DNA of 64,000 nt from a virus, in the IMG/VR virus record IMGVR_UViG_3300009514_000001, positions 158,006 through 222,005 of that record, one strand, 5' to 3'. The translations under genes and the position numbers were made by a program. The notes beneath the pieces are model-generated. The model was not told the DNA's origin. It worked only from the letters and a program-made list of their open reading frames with translations, and did no database searches. Each line of letters begins with the position of its first letter. The first letter of the stretch is position 1. This document shows positions 17,884 to 26,000 of the stretch, one piece after another.

Positions 17884-18315
17884 TTAGACGAGAAGTCTTG
17901 TGTCGAGAATCTGACGACGAAGCAACCCCGCCTCCCTCAGGTAGGACATCGAAGAGTCGTCCCGACAAAGAGTGATGCTGGCCGACAAGTCCAGGTCGAA
18001 CCGCCTTCTCAGAGCGTACAGAGCCGGGATGGGGTCGCTAGGGTCGAGGAACACCAGCGACATCCGATCTACCCACCGGTGGCCCAGACGTCTACTGAAC
18101 CACTCTCCTAGGAGATCATGGGTGTCCGACACGTCGTGTAGGGAGGGGTTCTCTCCCGGCACCCAGGACATGTCGAACATCCCCACGACCCGTCTCTTGG
18201 TCGACATCAGATCACGAATGAAGTCGACCAGGTAACCCGTCGACGCGAGGGAGTCGTCCGCCAAGGTCATCATGGCGGACATCTCCAGGAACACGGCACT
18301 CTGGAAGAACCCCAT
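17884..18315 (-). CDS. Unrecognised protein (143 aa)
   Basis: ATG 18315 follows GGGGGAGG at short spacing. The product has an aspartate-rich middle (SWVPGENPSLHDVSDTHDLL, then LVFLDPSDP) and a helical C-terminal end. The alternation of hydrophobic strands ending in D/P suggests a Rossmann-like or VWA-like fold, but no defining motif is complete. It stands between the class II synthetase-like gene and the tail tube, in an accessory cluster. Confidence 0.5.
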   Translation of the reverse strand: MGFFQSAVFLEMSAMMTLADDSLASTGYLVDFIRDLMSTKRRVVGMFDMSWVPGENPSLHDVSDTHDLLGEWFSRRLGHRWVDRMSLVFLDPSDPIPALYALRRRFDLDLSASITLCRDDSSMSYLREAGLLRRQILDTRLLV

Positions 18316-18361
18316 GAGCCTCCCCCACAGCTACGCACTGTGCCTCGACCAAGGTGTCGAA

Positions 18362-19279
18362 CTACTGTGCGGCGTGAAGCTCCAGAGCACGAATCAGTCT
18401 TGTGAGCCCGATACCGCCTCCGAACCTGGGTGTCTGTTCCAGTGGGAGGTCGAAGTAGGCCTCCAGCTCTTCACGGACACGACGCTCTCCAAAGGCGTTG
18501 AAGAGCATCTGTGCGTACTGCCCATCGGACACCGCCTCGAACTGATCTCGCATCTCGGCGATGTTGGTAGAGCGTTCCGCACTCCCTATAGTTTCCTGGC
18601 CATAGAGAAGAACGTCGACTTTCGCGTAGAGGGAACCGCCCTCGCGGCGCTTCATGTTCCAGAAGGGATGTGACCTCTGGGGGAAGTCGGTGAGGAACAC
18701 CGCGTGATAGTCTTCTCCCAGAATCTCCTCCTCCGGCGTATCGATGAGGTTGACTCCGTAGTTCTCGCAGAGGTCCTCGTAGGCCACCCGGATGGGGGCG
18801 TTGTCGACGAGAGAGCCCTTTGCCGCGATGAAGTCCCGGGTCCTCAGGGCATGGACGAACTGGTCGACTGTATACTGGGGGTCGTGGTCGTCAATCAGAC
18901 CCAGGTGACCAAGGAGGCGAGCCTCAACCTCGATGAGGTCCTCCATGTCCCCCCGCCCCTCGAACTCGAACATAGGGAACACCCGCTCGTGACGTCCCGG
19001 GATGGGGTTGGGCTCGTCCCGGTAGCTGGTGGTGACGCAGTAGCACCCCACCATGTTCGGGTCTGAGAGAAGCTCCCGTTCCAACTCCATCTGCCCCGTT
19101 TGGACCAAGGGCCAGACTGTCCCTCCGCTGGTGAACAGGGACATGGTCTTCGGGTCCTCACAGGCCGCCAGGATGGATGTCCTGCACTGGGAAGGAACCT
19201 CGATGTACCCCAGACTCCGAAAGAACTCTCGGAGGCGGCTGACCGCGTCGTCGTACACTCGGCTATTGATGTGAGCCAT
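18362..19279 (-). CDS. Class II aminoacyl-tRNA-synthetase-like catalytic domain, probable AsnA-type asparagine synthetase
   Basis: I choose ATG 19279 (GGGGAG site seven bases upstream), giving 305 residues; a start ten codons earlier lacks a good site. Class II signatures are present. A motif-2-like TSYRDEPNPIPGRHERVFPM segment lies near residue 95, with the Arg and acidic residues that hold ATP and the aminoacyl adenylate. Motif 3, RFGGGIGLTRLIRAL, sits near the C-terminus with the conserved Gly and Arg. There is no N-terminal OB-fold for anticodon binding, so the protein is closer in layout to the free-standing aspartate/asparagine synthetase-related proteins that make asparagine from aspartate than to a true AspRS/AsnRS. 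Its role in phage growth, whether asparagine supply or tRNA or protein modification, is not shown. It has its own upstream terminator and is thus somewhat separate from its neighbours. Confidence 0.75.
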   Translation of the reverse strand: MAHINSRVYDDAVSRLREFFRSLGYIEVPSQCRTSILAACEDPKTMSLFTSGGTVWPLVQTGQMELERELLSDPNMVGCYCVTTSYRDEPNPIPGRHERVFPMFEFEGRGDMEDLIEVEARLLGHLGLIDDHDPQYTVDQFVHALRTRDFIAAKGSLVDNAPIRVAYEDLCENYGVNLIDTPEEEILGEDYHAVFLTDFPQRSHPFWNMKRREGGSLYAKVDVLLYGQETIGSAERSTNIAEMRDQFEAVSDGQYAQMLFNAFGERRVREELEAYFDLPLEQTPRFGGGIGLTRLIRALELHAAQ

Positions 19280-19291
19280 TGTTCTCCCCAC

Positions 19292-19325
19292 AAAGAAAAG
19301 CCCTTCCACGAGTTCGTGGAAGGGC
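19292..19325 (-). terminator. Rho-independent terminator upstream of the synthetase-like gene
   Basis: The perfect stem CCCTTCCACGA/TCGTGGAAGGG with a tiny loop at 19300-19325 is followed on the minus strand by TTTTCTTT. It should stop transcripts coming from the small genes at 19.4-22.9 kb before the class II gene starts at 19279. That gene then needs its own promoter or readthrough. Confidence 0.85.
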
Positions 19326-19412
19326 CTCAGTAACGGTATTGGATGGTCCTCTCAACCGGCTGTCTCCAGTCAGGTTCCTCTCATGCTCTCGTATCGAGAG
19401 ACCAACGACGAC

Positions 19413-19586
19413 TCAGTAGCTCAAAGACCACGTGCGGGTACAAGTGGTACACCGGTCTCGGTTCATCCGATGTTGAGCAAAGGGGCCATTGCGAGTGATG
19501 GTCGTAACCTCAGCCTCACGCCCTTTGCAACCCTTGGTCGCGCGGCAGGGCATCGTCACGACACGTTTCGTGTTCGGTTTGCTCAT
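19413..19586 (-). CDS. Small zinc-binding protein (57 aa)
   Basis: Starting at ATG 19586 (GGTGGAAAG site) the 57-residue frame contains CRATKGCKG near the middle and CTTC close to the end. The four cysteines are spaced as in small phage zinc-ribbon proteins with an added AEV strand and RCTTC hairpin. It overlaps the end of the preceding frame by about 70 bp, which lowers confidence in one or the other gene's end. Confidence 0.55.
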   Translation of the reverse strand: MSKPNTKRVVTMPCRATKGCKGREAEVTTITRNGPFAQHRMNRDRCTTCTRTWSLSY

Positions 19587-19956
19587 CCGTTCTTTCCACC
19601 CCGATGTTGGCGAGGACATCTTCGATGTGGTCGTAGGCCGGCCAAAGATATGGGGACGCATGCGGATGCGTCAGTATCGCGGCGAGAGAACTTCGGATGT
19701 CCTTCAGGCGCTCACAATACCCCCGTTGGACTTTCTGTTCCAGCTTCTTTGCCAGGGACATCCATTTGTCCCTGGCCCAGGCCGTCGGGTCATCGGGGTT
19801 GGGTCCCCGGATACTCACCCCGCAGGCTACCAGGACAACCTCCTTGTCCTCCCCGGAGGCATACGTAGCCCCCTGAGTCACCGAAGCACCGATGACGGCG
19901 GACATGTCCTCAAGAGCCTGGGCGAAGGTGTTGGGCTTCAGATGCACAACAGACAC
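19516..19956 (-). CDS. Unrecognised protein (146 aa)
   Basis: I prefer GTG 19956, which has GAGGAG about seven bases upstream, over ATG 19974; ATG 19905 is also possible. The first part shows alternating strands and a KEVVLVACG segment. The second is helical with many charged residues and a GYCERLKDIRSSLAAILTHP stretch. It overlaps the end of the upstream GIY-YIG-like gene by about 47 bp. Family unknown. Confidence 0.5.
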   Translation of the reverse strand: MSVVHLKPNTFAQALEDMSAVIGASVTQGATYASGEDKEVVLVACGVSIRGPNPDDPTAWARDKWMSLAKKLEQKVQRGYCERLKDIRSSLAAILTHPHASPYLWPAYDHIEDVLANIGVERTDEQTEHETCRDDALPRDQGLQRA

Positions 19957-20440
19957 GGGCAATCTCCTCGACATCTTGGGAAGTCAGGGCGAACCACTCA
20001 CCCAGGACTCTCCGGTCCTTATAGCGCTCGTGGAGTTGGGCTTCGAGGTCGAAGCCACCTGTCATGTCATATAGGAGAGTGAGAGGCAAGGAGGACCCCG
20101 TTTGTAGGGCCTCCATGCGGCTCTGCGGGTCAATACTCACCCCGACCTTGATATGGAGACCGTTCGAGATGAGATACACCCGTCGCAGCTCCGCCGGGTC
20201 ATAGAGGTCCCAATCATCCTCTGGCTTGAGTAGAAGCCCGTGGAGGGCCATCGGATTTCGACTCAAGGAGAAGTAGTCCTCCAGACGGTCGACCATGACA
20301 CGGCGCTTCAGATAGCGGATACCGGTCTGCTTACACCACTCCTGGTGGGCCTCCCACAGGTCTGTGACCCTCGTGGTCAGACCCTCGCACACGAAGCAAC
20401 AGGAGTCGACAAACGTCAGGACGAGGTTCCCGCTATCCAA
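19910..20440 (-). CDS. Chimeric protein: primase/helicase C-terminal-like segment plus T5orf172 (GIY-YIG-like) domain
   Basis: The frame opens at TTG 20440; no ATG gives a full domain. Residues 10-75 (VDSCCFVCEG, TDLWEAHQEWCKQTG, RRVMVDRLEDYF) resemble the winged-helix domain at the end of P4/D5-type phage primases, here without the helicase. Residues 88-165 (RRVYLISNGLHIKVGVSIDP, RMEALQTGSSLPL, EAQLHERYKDRRVLGEWFAL) match the T5orf172 fold, related to GIY-YIG nucleases: VYLI strand, KVG strand, LQTG, the Glu-x3-His pair and a final GEWF. Such domains occur in mobile phage genes and may bind or nick DNA. The canonical GIY-YIG catalytic set is changed, so nuclease activity is uncertain. Confidence 0.7.
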   Translation of the reverse strand: MDSGNLVLTFVDSCCFVCEGLTTRVTDLWEAHQEWCKQTGIRYLKRRVMVDRLEDYFSLSRNPMALHGLLLKPEDDWDLYDPAELRRVYLISNGLHIKVGVSIDPQSRMEALQTGSSLPLTLLYDMTGGFDLEAQLHERYKDRRVLGEWFALTSQDVEEIARVCCASEAQHLRPGS

Positions 20441-20446
20441 CGAACA

Positions 20447-20490
20447 AACCCCTCTTTGGCAAGGTAGAGGGATACCTTACCAAAGAGGGG
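20447..20490 (-). terminator. Strong hairpin, probable terminator
   Basis: CCCCTCTTTGG[T]AAGGTA pairs with TACCTTGCCAAAGAGGGG around a GAGGGA-type loop, giving an 18-bp stem with one mismatch. On the minus strand it is followed by TTTGTTCG, a weak T-run. It separates the 340-aa gene from the GIY-YIG-like gene, whose TTG start lies just behind it. Confidence 0.65.
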
Positions 20491-20516
20491 TGGTGACGCT
20501 ACAAGAAGGGGGTGGG

Positions 20517-21539
20517 CTACTTCCTGAGCGTGTGCAGGTACTCGCGGATGCTCTGAACCACCGGGCGGCGGGAGCTTCGCGAGGAGGCTGTTCGGATCTG
20601 TTGAGTGTCGTCGAACTCCTTGATCCCAAGGAAGTCTGACATGACGCCCCCGTATCCATCTTCCTCCACGGAAACAGAGAGGTAGTCGACGCCAAATGCG
20701 GCGGCCAGAACCTCTGGTCTGATGTGAGGGCGCCTCCAGATTTGGGAGAGGGAGGCCAGACTCATCGCCGGACTCCGACGGACCTGGGGGACGGTGATGT
20801 AGAGGTCGAGAAGCTCGACCAACCGCCGACAACGAGCCTCGCTGTCGTGGATGCTGGCCGCACGCTCCAACTCCATCGCGAAGCGGGCAGCCAGAGCCTC
20901 CTGGTCCTCCTCTGAGGTCGAGCCAAGGATAGCTGGGCGGACCTCGTCCTGAGCCTGCTGAGCGGCGCTACGGTCCCAGGAGGGGGTCGGGTCGGCCGTG
21001 TTCATCGGGTCCGGGCCGTAGGGGGTGTCGCGTGTCGAGGGGTCCACCCTGTTCGGGTCCCAGGGGTCGTTCGGAGGATGAGCCTCGACGACATACTGAG
21101 GGGCCGCGGAGGCTGCGTGCTGAGCCACCTCGCGAGGAACGGTCTCGGATGTTGCGGACGACGCAACATGACGAGCCGCCTCCGCAGGGTCGACGTGGAG
21201 AGTATTGCATAGGGTGTCGAAGTCGACGCTGCCCTGCTCGTACGCATTCAGGATCTGGTCCTGCCTGCCCTGGAGGTACTCAGCCTTAGCCTCCTTGACG
21301 CGAGCACCATGACCTCCCTGACCGAAGCCTGCTGTTCGCTGGCTGGGGCGGGCGGACCTGTACCAATCTGGAACCAGATCACGGAGGCTGGAGACCCTGG
21401 TTGTCGTAGTCGTGGTCGTGGTCTCTTCGATGAGACCTGCATCCGGCAGGGAACTAACACGTTCGGTCCGGGTGCTGGCGACACGAGCCTTGTGGTCGTC
21501 GACAACAACGTCGTCTTGACCGGGAAGTCCGCTGGACAT
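20517..21539 (-). CDS. Unrecognised protein with poly-threonine tract (340 aa)
   Basis: ATG 21539 follows GGAGTGAGAG. The N-terminal 60 residues are low in complexity with an eight-threonine run (residues 40-47). Residues 75-130 are helical; the middle is rich in D, P and R (NDPWDPNRVDP). Residues 215-340 form a second helical domain with RRLVELLDLYI. No enzyme motif was seen. It follows a small probable ribbon-helix-helix gene within 4 nt, so they are likely co-expressed. Confidence 0.6.
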   Translation of the reverse strand: MSSGLPGQDDVVVDDHKARVASTRTERVSSLPDAGLIEETTTTTTTTRVSSLRDLVPDWYRSARPSQRTAGFGQGGHGARVKEAKAEYLQGRQDQILNAYEQGSVDFDTLCNTLHVDPAEAARHVASSATSETVPREVAQHAASAAPQYVVEAHPPNDPWDPNRVDPSTRDTPYGPDPMNTADPTPSWDRSAAQQAQDEVRPAILGSTSEEDQEALAARFAMELERAASIHDSEARCRRLVELLDLYITVPQVRRSPAMSLASLSQIWRRPHIRPEVLAAAFGVDYLSVSVEEDGYGGVMSDFLGIKEFDDTQQIRTASSRSSRRPVVQSIREYLHTLRK

Positions 21540-21542
21540 CTC

Positions 21543-21809
21543 TCACTCCTCGTCGCCGGGCAACATCGAGTGCCCGGCTGTTTTCTGAGTCGCGGGTGTC
21601 CCACCTCCCCACGTGGCCTGACTGGCCTTGCGAGACAGAGTATCGAGGTCGAGGCCTGTCTGCGCTTCCAAATTGTCGAGACATTGGACGAGAGCGCCCT
21701 CGACAAGAGACCCCTGGTCCTCACCCAGGACCACGGAGGCAGCCTTGAGACGGCGTTTGGTACGTTCTGTCATGCTCATCGAGGTTTTCGTTTTCTTCGG
21801 CTTGGGCAT
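21543..21809 (-). CDS. Small ribbon-helix-helix-like protein (88 aa)
   Basis: ATG 21809 is preceded by GGAGGTGAGAG; an upstream GTG in frame overlaps that site and is unlikely. After a basic start (PKPKKTKTS) the segment SMSMTERTKRRLKAASVVLG, followed by SLVEGALVQCLDNLE, has the strand-helix-helix rhythm of CopG/Arc regulators. It is probably a DNA-binding protein. A sigma-70-like promoter lies just upstream. Confidence 0.55.
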   Translation of the reverse strand: MPKPKKTKTSMSMTERTKRRLKAASVVLGEDQGSLVEGALVQCLDNLEAQTGLDLDTLSRKASQATWGGGTPATQKTAGHSMLPGDEE

Positions 21810-21830
21810 CTCTCTCACCTCCGAGGTAGA

Positions 21831-21858
21831 AGTGTATCCACCGACTCCGGTGTGTCAA
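21831..21858 (-). promoter_or_regulatory. Sigma-70-like promoter
   Basis: On the minus strand TTGACA (21858-21853) is followed after 16 bases by TACACT (21836-21831), about 20 bases before the GTG/ATG region of the 88-aa gene. The match to host-type -35/-10 boxes is good, and a 32-codon frame across the same stretch (21815-21913) is likely non-coding. This would start the 21.8-19.3 kb transcript that ends at the terminator at 19292. Confidence 0.55.
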
Positions 21859-21972
21859 CCCCTCGGTACGATTTTGTGTTCCAGGAGTCGATTCCGAATA
21901 TGCTCGACATCATGACCCTACCAACCTCCACCTTGCCATTCTTCAGCGCGAACCCTTGGAGGAATCTTCGAC

Positions 21973-22278
21973 TCAGTCGGACGTACTGAGCCTCCGGGCC
22001 TCCACATACTTGTTGGAGGTCTCCAGGGAGAGCCCCTGCATATAGCTGTAGAGAGTCACCCAGGATAGTCCCGTACCTTCCACCACAGCCCTTCGATCAA
22101 CCCTCCCCTCGCTATCCAGGAAGGGATCAAAATCCTGGAGAGTGAGGTTGGCCTTGAGGCCGTTGTCGGCCCAATGACCGTTCTCGGCAATGTAGCGACG
22201 TAGCTTCTCGGCCGCAGCAGCCACCCTCGCATCCGTCTCTTTGGTGAGACCTTTACGCCAGGACGGCCTGCCCTTCAT
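21973..22278 (-). CDS. Small protein with a probable DNA-binding helix-turn-helix (101 aa)
   Basis: ATG 22278 lies within the end of the upstream zinc-finger gene. The charged product has a helix-rich N-terminus and a C-terminal RRAVVEGTGLSWVTLYSYMQ segment that resembles a helix-turn-helix. Together with the upstream protein it may form a regulatory pair. Family not recognised. Confidence 0.5.
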   Translation of the reverse strand: MKGRPSWRKGLTKETDARVAAAAEKLRRYIAENGHWADNGLKANLTLQDFDPFLDSEGRVDRRAVVEGTGLSWVTLYSYMQGLSLETSNKYVEARRLSTSD

Positions 22279-22948
22279 CTTCTCGGCGCCCGCGGGTGGT
22301 CTTGATTCGGCGCCCGCGGGCGGTCTTGATTCGGACGGCAGACCCCAGAGCTACCGCCAAGGAACCTGGGTACTCCTCGGCATACCTACCCACCAGGTCA
22401 GGATGTTCAGACTTGATGTGAGAAGTGAGGTTCTCCGCCCGATGACCACAGACGCGACAACGAACGTAATCGAGGCCCTCCTCCTTGGTGGACCAGAACA
22501 GCTCCTCGTCTCGCTGTCGACACCCCTTACAGCGACAATCATGAGTAGTTGGGGAGAAGTACTTGGACTCCTGACGGGAAGCGCCGCAGGAAGGGCAGGC
22601 GACCTCTTTGGTCCCTTCTCTTGCGTCCTCAGACCACCCCTGTTGTATCGCCTTACTGCGCTTGGCTTTCAACGCAGGGGTACGGATGAGAGCCTCTGGG
22701 TGCCGCTCTCGATAGTCCTTGGCTGTGATGCCATGGGCCGCCTTCAGATGTCGAGCAAGAGTAACCGCTCGATGCGAGCAGTCCTCTTCCAGACATCGAA
22801 CATAGTCGACCCCTTCTACTTTCCCCTCCCACCTCTGGTCCTCCGACCACCTTTTGTAGGGAGGATGAGTCTCCGACTGATGGCGGAAATGAGATGCCAG
22901 ACCACGGCGGTCCGTACAGACGAAAGAACAGACAGGACAGGAAACCAA
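22253..22948 (-). CDS. Multi-zinc-finger protein with MucR/Ros-like fingers (231 aa)
   Basis: I place the start at TTG 22948, five bases after GAGGAGG; an upstream in-frame TTG at 22972 lacks a site. Four zinc-binding units are visible. They are CPVC..RRGLASHFRHQSETH, then YVRCLEEDC..LARHLKAAHGITAKDYRERHP (very like Ros/MucR fingers), CPSC..CRCKGC, and YVRCRVCGH..LTSHIKSEHPDLVGRY. The C-terminus holds a duplicated RIKTxRGRR encoded by a 24-bp tandem repeat. A similar finger is fused to a nuclease in the gene at 45427-46383, so this may be the DNA-recognition part of a mobile element or a regulator. Its ribosome site lies in a hairpin (see 22949-22997), suggesting restrained translation. Confidence 0.6.
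   Translation of the reverse strand: MVSCPVCSFVCTDRRGLASHFRHQSETHPPYKRWSEDQRWEGKVEGVDYVRCLEEDCSHRAVTLARHLKAAHGITAKDYRERHPEALIRTPALKAKRSKAIQQGWSEDAREGTKEVACPSCGASRQESKYFSPTTHDCRCKGCRQRDEELFWSTKEEGLDYVRCRVCGHRAENLTSHIKSEHPDLVGRYAEEYPGSLAVALGSAVRIKTARGRRIKTTRGRREDEGQAVLA
22284..22331 (-). repeat. 24-bp tandem repeat, two copies
   Basis: Two copies of a 24-bp unit (CGGCGCCCGCGGGTGGTCTT plus GATT) differ by one base. They lie in the end of the zinc-finger gene and keep its frame, giving a doubled basic RIKTARGR motif. Confidence 0.85.
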
Positions 22949-22997
22949 GACAACCTCCTCTAGAGCACCCAAGGTAGGTGATCCGGAGGAGGTTGTC
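22949..22997 (-). promoter_or_regulatory. RNA hairpin masking the ribosome-binding site of the zinc-finger gene
   Basis: On the minus strand GACAACCTCCTC (22997-22986) is the exact complement of GAGGAGGTTGTC (22960-22949), with a 25-nt loop. The 3' arm contains the GAGGAGG site and ends right before the TTG start at 22948. In an mRNA reading through from the tail sheath gene or beyond, the site would be hidden; an RNA starting inside the loop would leave it free. Early/late control of phage endonuclease genes by such hairpins is known; its use here is inference. Confidence 0.6.
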
Positions 22998-23058
22998 GAG
23001 GATTAGTTTGCGATCAACCTACTAAAGTGGTCATAAACCCCCGTTTTTTTATAGGGAT

Positions 23059-26000
23059 TTACAAACTACTGCGCAGGTTAAATGTCACGAGTATGAATAG
23101 AAGGGGGAACACCGGGCTGTAGAATGCCTCGACATTCGCCGTGGTCGGGTCTTCGACATCGACCTCGGCGGTGATTCGACCGTAGGCCGAGACGATTTGA
23201 GCGGCCACGAGGTCGCTGAACGTCTTGGCCAAGCGGCCTTCGACCTGGGTCAGGATGCCCGGGATGAACTTGACTCCGATGAAGTTCTCCAGCGTGGCTC
23301 GGGAGCGCTGCTGGACCTCGTCGGCGATAAGGATGATGGTCGGGAGCTTGGTCAGGATGTTGGAGACATCCGTCGTCAGGCCCTGGAGCACCACCAGGTT
23401 CGGGTTCTTCTCGGCGAGGACGGTGACACCGGATACCGCCGCCTGCTGCTGCTCCACCGGGTCGAGCTTGCGACCGAGCTGGTCGAAGCCGACGATGAAA
23501 CGGTTGGTCCACGGGGTGGCGACGTCGAGGTTGGGGTCGACGACGGAACCCGCGAGGGCCGCGGCGAGGTAGAAGCCCTCGACCAGCTCAGTGGTGCGCT
23601 GGTTGAGTGCGTCAACAATGGTCAGCTCCACGCTGTCCGGGTAGACGAGGCGCAGACGCTGGTTGCTGAGCTGCTGAGCGATGCCACCCACCTGCTGAGG
23701 AGTGACGCTAGGAGTCAGACCAATGATGGCCGTCCTCTCCTGACGAAACCGCAGACTCGACTGGACGTCGACATGCTGTCCCAGGAGCTGGAAGAAACTG
23801 AGGCTGTCTCCCTTGAGCGGCACCAGGACATCCGGCAGAAGCCCACCAGGCAGAGGCTTGGTGAGGTCGTTGAGAGCCTCCAGGTAGGCAGTCTCGGACG
23901 CGAACGCCGAACCCTCGTCCTTGGGGACCTGCTTGATGGCGATGCCGACCGCGCCGTTGATGAGCATCAGGAACGCCGCCAGGCTGACCGGGTTGTCCGA
24001 GCTGCGGGTACCGAAGGTCTGCTCGATGACGTTGAGCTTGGTGAAAATCTGCGTCGAGAAGTCGTCCTTCACGAAGCTGTAGGTGACGTAGTAGAGGTCA
24101 CCGACGGCGGGCTCGTTGCCGCTCTTCTTGAAGGTCTCGATGATGGCCGTGTCCGTCGGGTTGGTGCCCGCCGTGTTGGTCACGAGAAGCTCGACGCCGC
24201 CGATGGCGTTTCTCGGGATGTTGGAGTCCGCGACGAAGGTCTTGCTGACCACGATGGTGAAGGTCTCACCGTCGGGATAGCCGAACCCGCCCTCGCGCTC
24301 TAGAACGGAGAGCGTCAGGCCCGTGACCAGGTCGCGGTAGGTCTGTCCCACCACACCGTCCTGACCGGTGCCGGTGTTGAACACCGAGGTGTCCGCCGAA
24401 CCGGAGCCGTCCGCGGGGTCGGAGCTGGTGACGTAGAAGCCACTGATACCATCCTCACCCACCGCACCGTCGCCGGCCGTGTCAAGGAGGTTGGTACCGA
24501 TGGCCAGGATGTCATCGGTCGTGGGCGTGCTCCAGGCGATGCTGGAACCGGAGCCCGTGGACTGACTCTGGAGAGCCAGGTACTCCAGGCCGACATTGTC
24601 CGTCGCCACAAAGGCCAGAGCCTCGGCAGCGAAGTAGGTGGCCGCCGGGGTAGCGAAATCCAACATATAGACACTGGCGAACGTACCCGACGAGGAGTGG
24701 TGGCTCATGAGAGCCGAAGCCAGGACTCGGACGTCCACCGGGTCCCGCAGGTCGCTAGTGTCGTCCGCCAGGCTGAACTCGCCGTTGGCGTTTCCAGAAC
24801 CGATGACGACGCTGCTGAACTGGTCGTCGCGTGCACTGACGAGACGGAACCCGGCACCTTCCTGGCGAACCAGGCCGGCAGCGAGGACCGCGGCCGCAGA
24901 GGCGCCGAAGCCCTGGGCGGACATCTCGGCCGCAATCTGCTCGATGACCGTGCCCGCGATGCTGCCCGGCCCGAGAGCCGTTGCAGTACCCGCGGCCGAG
25001 GCCGTGAACACCACCGTGACGGACGTGCCGTCCATGGTGAACTTGAACACGTTGTTCACCGGCTGAGTGCCCGTACCATCGTAGAAGATGACGAGGGGCT
25101 GGCTATCCTGGGCATCCGCGAAGCCCGTACCCTGTCCGTTGACGAAGCCAACCTCTGCGAGGATGGTCGCCGGCTGGACTGTAGCCGAGAACCCGCCGAG
25201 GCCAGTCTCCTGCTGAGCAAGGCCCGTCTCGGCGCTAGCCGAAGTGCCTTGGACAGTGAGGGAGGCCTGAGCCGCCGGCTGGTAAGGAGCGAGGGAACCG
25301 CTACCCGGCACCAGACGGTTGCGCAGGATGAGGCGGTCATGGTTGAGAGCACCAGCACCGACCGTGAAACGGCGGGCAATGGGGCCATTGTAGAGCTTGG
25401 TCTGGGTTCCGCCGGTTGCGGCGGCGGTGTCGATACCCGCCAGGGTGGAGAAGTCCTCCGCTGGGGTGGCGTCAGTGATGAACTCGATGAATCCAGCGGC
25501 GTCGCCGGCACCCAGACTGGTCATCTCGAACACGATGCGAGCATCCGCGTCGGCGAAGGCCGTAACCGTCGCCTCCAGGAGGGCCGCACCGTTGATGGCC
25601 GAAAGGGCCGTGTTGATGGCCGAAACAAGAGCCGTGACGCTGTTGTAGGTACCCGGGGCGATGGTGGCTTCGTGGTTACCCGAGACGCCAGTGACGTCAC
25701 CCGTATAGTGGAGGGTGATGTCATCGTACTCACCGGCCACGACGGTCACCGGACCGGTGAACCTGGTCGCCGAGACGTAGCGAGGCTCGGCGCCCACAGC
25801 GACAGCAGCCGTGTTGATGGCGGTCACGAAGTCCGCCAGCGTGAGGCCAGCAGACGGAGTGACTGTCGCCGACACGAGGCGGTCGTCGACCGTCAGGCTG
25901 ACGGTGTTGTTGGCCGCGGTGATGTCGTAGGTCGTCGCGCCGCTGGCAGCGTCGTAGACGATCTCGTCACCGATGAGGGAGGCGAAGAATCCGGTGCCGA

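Noticed and set aside
21815-21913. 32-codon frame starting at double ATG
   Set aside because: It overlaps the promoter and ribosome site of the next gene and shows no motif.
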